Shown here: positions 59,513 to 64,000 of the stretch, piece after piece
Layout: each line of letters begins with the position of its first letter
How positions within the stretch are numbered: the first letter of the stretch is position 1
Assembly: GCA_934489015.1 (NCBI GenBank)
Contig: CAKSSN010000003.1
Span: 1 to 64,000 of the forward strand
Direction: 5' to 3'
Origin: an uncultured Clostridia bacterium
Lineage (GTDB): Bacteria > Bacillota > Clostridia > UBA1381
DNA: 64,000 nt
The notes under the pieces: generated by a model
Told to the model about the DNA's origin: nothing
Seen by the model: the letters and a program-made list of their open reading frames with translations, nothing else
Database searches by the model: none
Translations under genes and position numbers: made by a program

Positions 59513-59634
59513 TAAATTTATGTATAAAAAATTTATAAGGCGGTATACTACTAATGTAAATTTAATTTACACAATATACCTTCCCTTTAATATTTTATTA
59601 AGGCGTTATACTCCTTTGGGAGTATAGCAAGCAA
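59513..59634 (+). other. structured spacer after gpmI
   Basis: Two hairpins precede the real terminator. An outer AAGG..GTATA / TATACCTT repeat (59537-59582) encloses the palindrome TGTAAATT-TAATTTACA. Then TATACTCC / GGAGTATA (59607-59614, 59619-59626) with a TTTG loop. Neither is followed by a U-run. Could be a 3' stability element or a decayed mobile fragment. Confidence 0.45.
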
Positions 59635-59674
59635 AATAAGAGCGCTTAAAATTTAAAGCGCTCTTATTTTTTTT
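59635..59674 (+). terminator. terminator of gpmI
   Basis: AAATAAGAGCGCTT / AAGCGCTCTTATTT stem at 59635-59648 and 59656-59669, then TTTTTTT. Confidence 0.9.
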
Positions 59675-59715
59675 AATTTGCTTTCATATAATCATATAAG
59701 AAGGGTTGTGATTTT

Positions 59716-60654
59716 ATGAAAAAAATACTTGCGGCTGTAATATATATAACATTTATTACCGTGCTTTTACCGATGATAATAATTTTAATTTCGGATAAAA
59801 TATATACTGACGAAAAGAAAGAATACATAAGCATCTATGTAGCCGACGAAAACCGTGTTGAAAAAATGAATGTGTCGCAATATCTAAAGGAGGTTACCGC
59901 TGCGGAAATGCCGGCGGACTTTAATATTGAAGCACTAAAGGCGCAGGCTGTTGCGGCAAGAACATATATGCGCTATAAAATTAAAGCAGGCGGCAATCCC
60001 GAAGAGCATAAGGACGCTCCGCTTTGCACGGACTATCATCACTGCAAGGCGTGGATGAGCGAAAAGGACAGAAGAAGCAGCTGGGATGAGGATAAAAGAG
60101 ATGAATACTGGGGTAAAATATCAAGGGCGGTAGATGAAACAGCAGGTCAGATTATGGTTTATGACGGAAAGCCGATAAACGCAGTGTTTCACTCAACATC
60201 TTCGGGAATGACGGAAAACGCAAAGGACGTGTGGGGCGGCGATATACCTTATCTTGTGAGCGTTGAGAGCAGGGGAGATGAGCTTTCGCCGAAATACAGC
60301 TCGGAATACTGCTGCACATCGGAGGAATTTAAAAATAAAATTTTTGAAAACGTGCAGGCGGCAAATGAAGAAAGTGAGCCGTATTCGGATATAGTAAGAA
60401 GCGATGCCGGAGGAATTATAAGCATCTGCGTTTACGGCGCACAGATTAAGGGTACGGAATTTAGAAAAATATTTGATCTGCGCTCAACAAACGTAACGCT
60501 TGAAAATGACGGCAGCACGATTAAAATGAGTGTAAAGGGCTACGGTCACGGCGTGGGAATGAGTCAGTACGGCGCAAATTATCTTGCCGGTGAAGGGCTT
60601 GGCTATAAAGACATATTGGAAAAATATTATACGGGAGCGCAGTTAAATGGTTAA
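59716..60654 (+). CDS. spoIID: stage II sporulation protein D
   Basis: Membrane-anchored lytic transglycosylase that with SpoIIP and SpoIIM degrades septal peptidoglycan during engulfment. The 312-residue protein has one N-terminal membrane segment (about 5-27), 'YLKEVTAAEMPADFNIEALKAQAVAARTYM' (catalytic Glu region, about 56-86, quoted in halves: 'VTAAEMPADF', 'ALKAQAVAARTY'), 'NAVFHSTSSGMTENA', 'WGGDIPYLVSVES' and the C-terminal 'GYGHGVGMSQYGA'. Family-typical. It supports a spore-forming lineage. The sequence CATATAAT at 59685-59692 could be a sigma-E-type -10, but no good -35 is seen. The following ECF sigma gene has its own promoter. Confidence 0.93.
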   Translation: MKKILAAVIYITFITVLLPMIIILISDKIYTDEKKEYISIYVADENRVEKMNVSQYLKEVTAAEMPADFNIEALKAQAVAARTYMRYKIKAGGNPEEHKDAPLCTDYHHCKAWMSEKDRRSSWDEDKRDEYWGKISRAVDETAGQIMVYDGKPINAVFHSTSSGMTENAKDVWGGDIPYLVSVESRGDELSPKYSSEYCCTSEEFKNKIFENVQAANEESEPYSDIVRSDAGGIISICVYGAQIKGTEFRKIFDLRSTNVTLENDGSTIKMSVKGYGHGVGMSQYGANYLAGEGLGYKDILEKYYTGAQLNG

Positions 60655-60659
60655 AATTC

Positions 60660-60688
60660 TTGACATACATCGACAAATGTAGTATAAT
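60660..60688 (+). promoter_or_regulatory. consensus promoter of the ECF sigma factor
   Basis: Perfect TTGACA (60660-60665) and TATAAT (60683-60688), 17-bp spacer, starting 6 nt after the spoIID stop. The ECF operon is therefore read by the housekeeping sigma factor at least in part. Confidence 0.85.
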
Positions 60689-60743
60689 ATTTACAAGGAA
60701 TAATTTATATCGCATAATTTGCTAATGACAAGGGGGTGATGCA

Positions 60744-61316
60744 TTGAGCGAGGCGGAGCTTATAAAGCGCCTGAAAAGCGGCGACAGGGAAGCTTTTAAC
60801 ATACTTGTGAGAGAATATGAAAGCAAAATTATAAATATAGCATACGGAATTTTATCGGATAAGGAAGAGGCGCTCGATGCGTCACAGGAGGTATTCATAA
60901 GGATATATAAAAATATTGATTCGTTTAAGGGTAATTCATCGCTTTCTACGTGGATTTACAGAATAGCGGTCAATATTTGCCGCGACGGGCTGAGAAAAAG
61001 GCAGAGAAGCGCAAAAACAATCAGCATTGATACGCCGGTAAACGATGATGAGCAAATTATTGATTTGCCCGACAGCGCGCCTACTCCCGAACAGATGACG
61101 GAAAAAACAGAGGTGCAGCTGCTTGTCAGAAGAGCAATTGATGAGCTTAGCGAGGAATACAGAACTGTAATTACGCTTTGCGATATTGAGGGCTTGCCTT
61201 ACGATAAAATTGCCGAAATAATAAAGTGTCCGACCGGAACTGTAAAATCGAGGCTTAACAGGGCGCGCGCCGCATTAAGAAGAAAAATTTCTGAAAACAG
61301 GGAACTTTTCTTTTAG
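60744..61316 (+). CDS. ECF-type RNA polymerase sigma factor
   Basis: A 190-residue sigma-70 family factor with region 2 ('EYESKIINIAYGILSDKEEALDASQEVFIRIYKN', about 26-60: -10 recognition and core binding) and region 4 ('ELSEEYRTVITLCDIEGLPYDKIAEIIKCPTGTVKSRLNRA', about 133-175: helix-turn-helix for the -35), both quoted here beyond need in family terms as 'DASQEVFIRIYKN' and 'PTGTVKSRLNRARA'. It resembles the SigW/RpoE type. TTG 60744 follows AAGGGGGTGAT; no in-frame ATG fits. The zinc-finger anti-sigma gene follows after 124 nt. Confidence 0.92.
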   Translation: MSEAELIKRLKSGDREAFNILVREYESKIINIAYGILSDKEEALDASQEVFIRIYKNIDSFKGNSSLSTWIYRIAVNICRDGLRKRQRSAKTISIDTPVNDDEQIIDLPDSAPTPEQMTEKTEVQLLVRRAIDELSEEYRTVITLCDIEGLPYDKIAEIIKCPTGTVKSRLNRARAALRRKISENRELFF

Positions 61317-61440
61317 CAGAGGCGTCTAATATTGTGAAAAGAGAAATAAATAAGAGCTTTTACATTATTTATGAGTGCTTAATAAATTTTTCTTATATGG
61401 ATAAAACCGCAAAAATCATATCGGAAGGGAGGCGATTGCG

Positions 61441-62604
61441 TTGAATGATAAGTATTTTGACATGATAGACGATTATGTCAGCGGAGAGTGCAGTGCAGAA
61501 GAGAAAAAATCGTTTGAAGAGCATATTTGCGAATGTAAAAAATGCAGAGAAGAATATGAGCTTGCAATGTCAATAAAAGCAGCGCTTTCTTCAATGCCGA
61601 AAATAGAGCCTCCGGTCGATTTCCTCGATAAATTAAACAGCAGGCTTGATGAGGAGCTTCAAAGGGATAAAGAGAGAAAAAGACATTTTTCATATATCCC
61701 CATGCGCAGATATTCAGCCGTTGCCGCATGTTTTGTGCTCGTAGCGGTTCTCGGCGTTGATATGGTAAGGCTGACCGACAGCAGAACGGATTATACGGCT
61801 GTGCCGTCTGTCACGCAGGCTCCGGAAGCTAATTCCGACGCTGAAAACGCAGCTGAAATAAGCAGTACAGAGCTGCCGACAGAAGCGCCGGCAGTGCAGG
61901 AGGATAAAATACCTGAGACGGCTGCGGCAGTAAATACGGCTAAAAGAGCCGCCGTGCCAAAGGCTAGCAAACCGACAGCGGTGCCGACTGATAATACGCC
62001 GAAGCAGGAGGTTGCTCAGGTGCAGCAGACAGCTGTTCAAACGGAAAAACCGATTGCGTCGGTGCAAAATAATGCTGCTCCGACAGAAAACGTACAGGTA
62101 TCCGATAACAGCGGAGATATGCCAAAGGGTGTTCCGTCATATATGGATCCGAGAAAGCATGTTGTTCTTGCTTCAAGCGTGGAAAAGGATTTCGAGGTTT
62201 CGGGAGTTTCGCTTGAAGATATTCCTGTTAAGAAAAGAGATTTGCAGGCTGAATTTGCGCTTCTCGAAAGCAATTCAAATTCAAAAACGGGAAGCATTAT
62301 AGCTACTCCGGCAACGCTTGCGTCGCTTGACAGCATAGGCGTTGCAGAGCTTGAAGACAGCCGCAGTAAAACAGATAAATATGAGGACGGCAGAGGCTCG
62401 CTGTTTATCTCGTCAAAGGATAAGGAAGCCGTTGCCGCGCTTATAGAAAAATATGCTTCAAATGAAAGCGATCAGTATTATTACTTTACCGGTGATAATT
62501 TTAAGAGCTTTACCGATGAATTAAAAGAAAATGGAATTTCGTATCAAAAGCGCCTTATTTCACAGGACGGAAGTAATGTTGCGTTTCAGGTAGTTTTTTC
62601 ATAA
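61441..62604 (+). CDS. membrane anti-sigma factor with zinc-finger domain
   Basis: A 387-residue protein. The N-terminal anti-sigma domain holds H28-x3-C32-x2-C35 (zf-HC2), then a single membrane segment (about 91-110), a long outside linker rich in Pro, Ala, Thr and Gln (about 115-230), and an extracellular domain (about 240-387) ending 'ISYQKRLISQDGSNVAFQVV' that I do not recognise. It should hold the upstream sigma factor at the membrane until a signal triggers proteolysis. The long linker would let the outer domain reach into the wall. TTG 61441 follows GGGAGG; no ATG fits. 61317-61440 shows no other feature. Confidence 0.88.
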   Translation: MNDKYFDMIDDYVSGECSAEEKKSFEEHICECKKCREEYELAMSIKAALSSMPKIEPPVDFLDKLNSRLDEELQRDKERKRHFSYIPMRRYSAVAACFVLVAVLGVDMVRLTDSRTDYTAVPSVTQAPEANSDAENAAEISSTELPTEAPAVQEDKIPETAAAVNTAKRAAVPKASKPTAVPTDNTPKQEVAQVQQTAVQTEKPIASVQNNAAPTENVQVSDNSGDMPKGVPSYMDPRKHVVLASSVEKDFEVSGVSLEDIPVKKRDLQAEFALLESNSNSKTGSIIATPATLASLDSIGVAELEDSRSKTDKYEDGRGSLFISSKDKEAVAALIEKYASNESDQYYYFTGDNFKSFTDELKENGISYQKRLISQDGSNVAFQVVFS

Positions 62605-62607
62605 TAT

Positions 62608-62640
62608 AAAAATCAGGGTAGTATTTGCCCTGATTTTTTA
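62608..62640 (+). terminator. terminator of the sigma/anti-sigma operon
   Basis: AAAAATCAGGG / CCCTGATTTTT (62608-62618, 62628-62638), 9-nt loop, with the T-run included in the stem end. Confidence 0.85.
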
Positions 62641-62726
62641 ATGCGGCAGAGGTCTGAAAAGGTACGATTTATGCGGCTCAAATAAGCTGCATAATGATTG
62701 CCCTTCAAGTGTGCTTTTGTTGCTTT

Positions 62727-63830
62727 TCAAGCGTGTTTATCCTTGCTGCTGTTTAATTCTTTTCTTTTATTTCTGCGCACGCGGTTAATGTGTCTTTCAA
62801 AGTCTCCGTTATTCAGTAATTCCGTCAGCACATACTGTTCAAATGTCGGAACGGTGCATGAATAAAAGCCGAGCTTTTCATGAAAAGGCTCTGCAAGTTT
62901 TTTCGGAAGAACCATATATCCGACACGCATTGATGATGAAATGGTTTTTGAAAATGTGTTCATGTATATTACATTGTCATTGTCCGAAAGCTTGAAGAGC
63001 GTTTCCAACGGCTGCGATGATACCGAAAATTCGGAGCCGTAATCGGATTCTATAATAAAGCGGCCGCACTTTTGAGCCCATCTTATATATTCGTATCGTT
63101 TTGATGCCGAAGCGGTTACACCGCTCGGAAAGCTTTGATACGGTGTGGTGTGTAAAATATTTGCTTTTGACATTGATAACGATTTGCTGTCAATTCCGTC
63201 CTTTGATAAAGGCAATAATTCGTATTTTACTCCGGCTGTACGATAAATCAGTTCGATTTTTTCATAAGACGGACTTTCGATCGCAAAAATCTTATCCTTA
63301 CCGAATAAATCAACAATAAGGGTGTATAGGTATTCCGCTCCCGAACCGATTACAATTTGCTCGGCAGCTACATTCATTGCGCGGTTACGCATAAGATACT
63401 GCTTTATTGCGTTTCGCAGCTCCAAGCAGCCCGTGTTCGGGGATTTATCTAAAATCACATCATAATAATCGGCAAGAACCTTTCTCATTGTTTTGCTTAA
63501 AATGGAAATTGAAAAATCCGGATAAGACGATGTTGTAATTTCGTGATTTATCGGAGCGGCAGGTGCCGGATTTGAAGAAGCAAAGCCGTCTGTCTGCTTG
63601 AATATTACAAAATAACCGCTGCGTTCGCGCGCGTCCGCATACCCTTCATCACATAAAAGAGAATATGCGTGCTCTACGGTTATCGTGCTTACGCCGAGCT
63701 CGTCTGCGAGCAATCTTTTTGAAGGCAGCTTGCTGTTATATGGAAAAACTCCGGCAATGATGCTATCCCGTATATGCTTATATATCTGTAAATAAAGAGG
63801 CTGATTTGTTTCCTTAGTTATATAATTCAT
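62727..63830 (-). CDS. MocR/PdxR-type GntR regulator with aminotransferase domain
   Basis: A 367-residue regulator: an N-terminal GntR winged helix (about 1-75, 'PLYLQIYKHIRDSIIAGVFP', 'LPSKRLLADELGVSTITVEH') and a fold-type I aminotransferase-like domain (about 100-367) with the PLP lysine in 'MNTFSKTISSSMRVGYM'. MocR-type PdxR proteins sense pyridoxal phosphate and control vitamin B6 synthesis or uptake. It is about 80-100 residues shorter than typical MocR proteins; the C-terminal small domain ends soon after 'RVRRNKRKELNSS', so a 3' truncation is possible. The TTG at 63875 would coincide with the transcription start, so ATG 63830 is used although its ribosome binding site (GGAG) is far. 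Divergent from an S-component gene. Confidence 0.82.
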   Translation of the reverse strand: MNYITKETNQPLYLQIYKHIRDSIIAGVFPYNSKLPSKRLLADELGVSTITVEHAYSLLCDEGYADARERSGYFVIFKQTDGFASSNPAPAAPINHEITTSSYPDFSISILSKTMRKVLADYYDVILDKSPNTGCLELRNAIKQYLMRNRAMNVAAEQIVIGSGAEYLYTLIVDLFGKDKIFAIESPSYEKIELIYRTAGVKYELLPLSKDGIDSKSLSMSKANILHTTPYQSFPSGVTASASKRYEYIRWAQKCGRFIIESDYGSEFSVSSQPLETLFKLSDNDNVIYMNTFSKTISSSMRVGYMVLPKKLAEPFHEKLGFYSCTVPTFEQYVLTELLNNGDFERHINRVRRNKRKELNSSKDKHA

Positions 63831-63880
63831 CTGGTTATATTTTTTTCTCCGTTTCTGACTATTGTGTATTACCAATTATA

Positions 63881-63909
63881 ATTATATAATATTATTATTC
63901 AAATGTCAA
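63881..63909 (-). promoter_or_regulatory. consensus promoter of the MocR-type gene
   Basis: Minus strand TTGACA (63904-63909), 17-bp spacer, TATAAT (63881-63886). It lies within the short divergent region and ends 13 bp before the start codon of the S-component gene, so binding here could regulate both. Confidence 0.8.
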
Positions 63910-63922
63910 GGAGGAAATTGAT

Positions 63923-64000
63923 ATGGAAAAAAGGAAAACAGTTTTATGGTTATGTATTACAGCTATGTTCATGGCGCTTAATGTGGCTATGAGCTCGTTC
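63923..64000 (+). CDS. ECF transporter S component, cut by the window end
   Basis: Only the first 26 codons are in the window. After a basic start (MEKRKTVLWL) comes 'CITAMFMALNVAMSSF', which matches the first helix of many S components ('TA.F.ALN...S.F'). GGAGG lies 8 nt before ATG 63923. Divergence from a PdxR-like regulator suggests a vitamin B6 S component (PdxU type); this is inference and the call rests on a short segment. Confidence 0.5.
   Translation, partial: MEKRKTVLWLCITAMFMALNVAMSSF

Noticed and set aside
1..64000. CRISPR arrays, prophage, insertion sequences and rRNA genes
   Set aside because: No regularly spaced direct repeats, transposase or integrase motifs, or rRNA sequence were recognised anywhere in the window.

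Overview
The window is a typical chromosomal stretch of an anaerobic, spore-forming Firmicute of class Clostridia, with moderate GC (low forties by eye). The evidence is consensus sigma-70 promoters with 17-bp spacers, strong GGAGG ribosome binding sites, several TTG/GTG starts, single-chain glycyl-tRNA synthetase, RemB/YaaA next to RecF, stage II sporulation protein D, ECF transporter S components and an S-layer-homology (SLH) surface protein. A plant-glycan-using gut commensal would fit the rhamnose isomerase, DUF2264 gene and SLH protein, but that is inference. No prophage, insertion sequence, CRISPR array or rRNA operon was seen. One tRNA is present (Gly-GCC).

Layout. 1-2.85 kb (+): tadA, a 34-residue membrane peptide coupled to a DUF218 protein, and metK. 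2.9-14.9 kb (-): a radical SAM protein, glyQS, mgtE with an unusual leader, UDP-GlcNAc 2-epimerase and a WecA/TagO-type glycosyl-phosphate transferase (cell-wall glycopolymer start), trpS, an aminotransferase, glnS and gltX. 15.1-21.2 kb (+): recA with a charged N-terminal extension, ptsH, an AraC regulator with L-rhamnose isomerase, and a DUF2264 protein. 21.2-26.7 kb is the most accessory-looking part: an SLH protein carrying half of a solute-binding domain, a serpin C-terminal remnant after its stop codon, hsp20, a PucR-type regulator with a DUF1003 protein, and a 5'-truncated MATE gene. 26.8-31 kb (-): a small unknown protein, thrC, a mini P-loop protein, a 440-bp hairpin-rich intergenic stretch, and pgi. 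31.2-35.1 kb (+): tRNA-Gly and a 1211-residue secreted protein of unknown function. 35.2-43.4 kb (-): an ECF S component, then a probable operon recJ-relA-yaaA-recF-remB-gyrB. 43.8-53.6 kb (+): an unknown protein, comEC, holA, a HAD phosphatase, comM, uvrC and an orphan solute-binding lipoprotein, mostly with overlapping ends. 53.6-59.5 kb: a 55-residue peptide gene on the minus strand, a membrane protein with an aldo/keto reductase, and the glycolytic run pgk-tpiA-gpmI. 59.7-64 kb: spoIID, an ECF sigma factor with its anti-sigma factor, and a MocR/PdxR-type regulator divergent from an S component cut by the window end.

Points most worth a second look: the half-deleted solute-binding domain on an SLH anchor with a serpin remnant behind it; a shared hairpin-plus-Shine-Dalgarno element in front of metK, the tagO-like gene and trpS; a short translated-looking ORF with a possible attenuator ahead of mgtE; the large secreted repeat protein; several small conserved-looking peptides; and an origin-type gene set (yaaA-recF-remB-gyrB) joined to recJ-relA instead of dnaA-dnaN. 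No complete new defence or mobile system could be supported.
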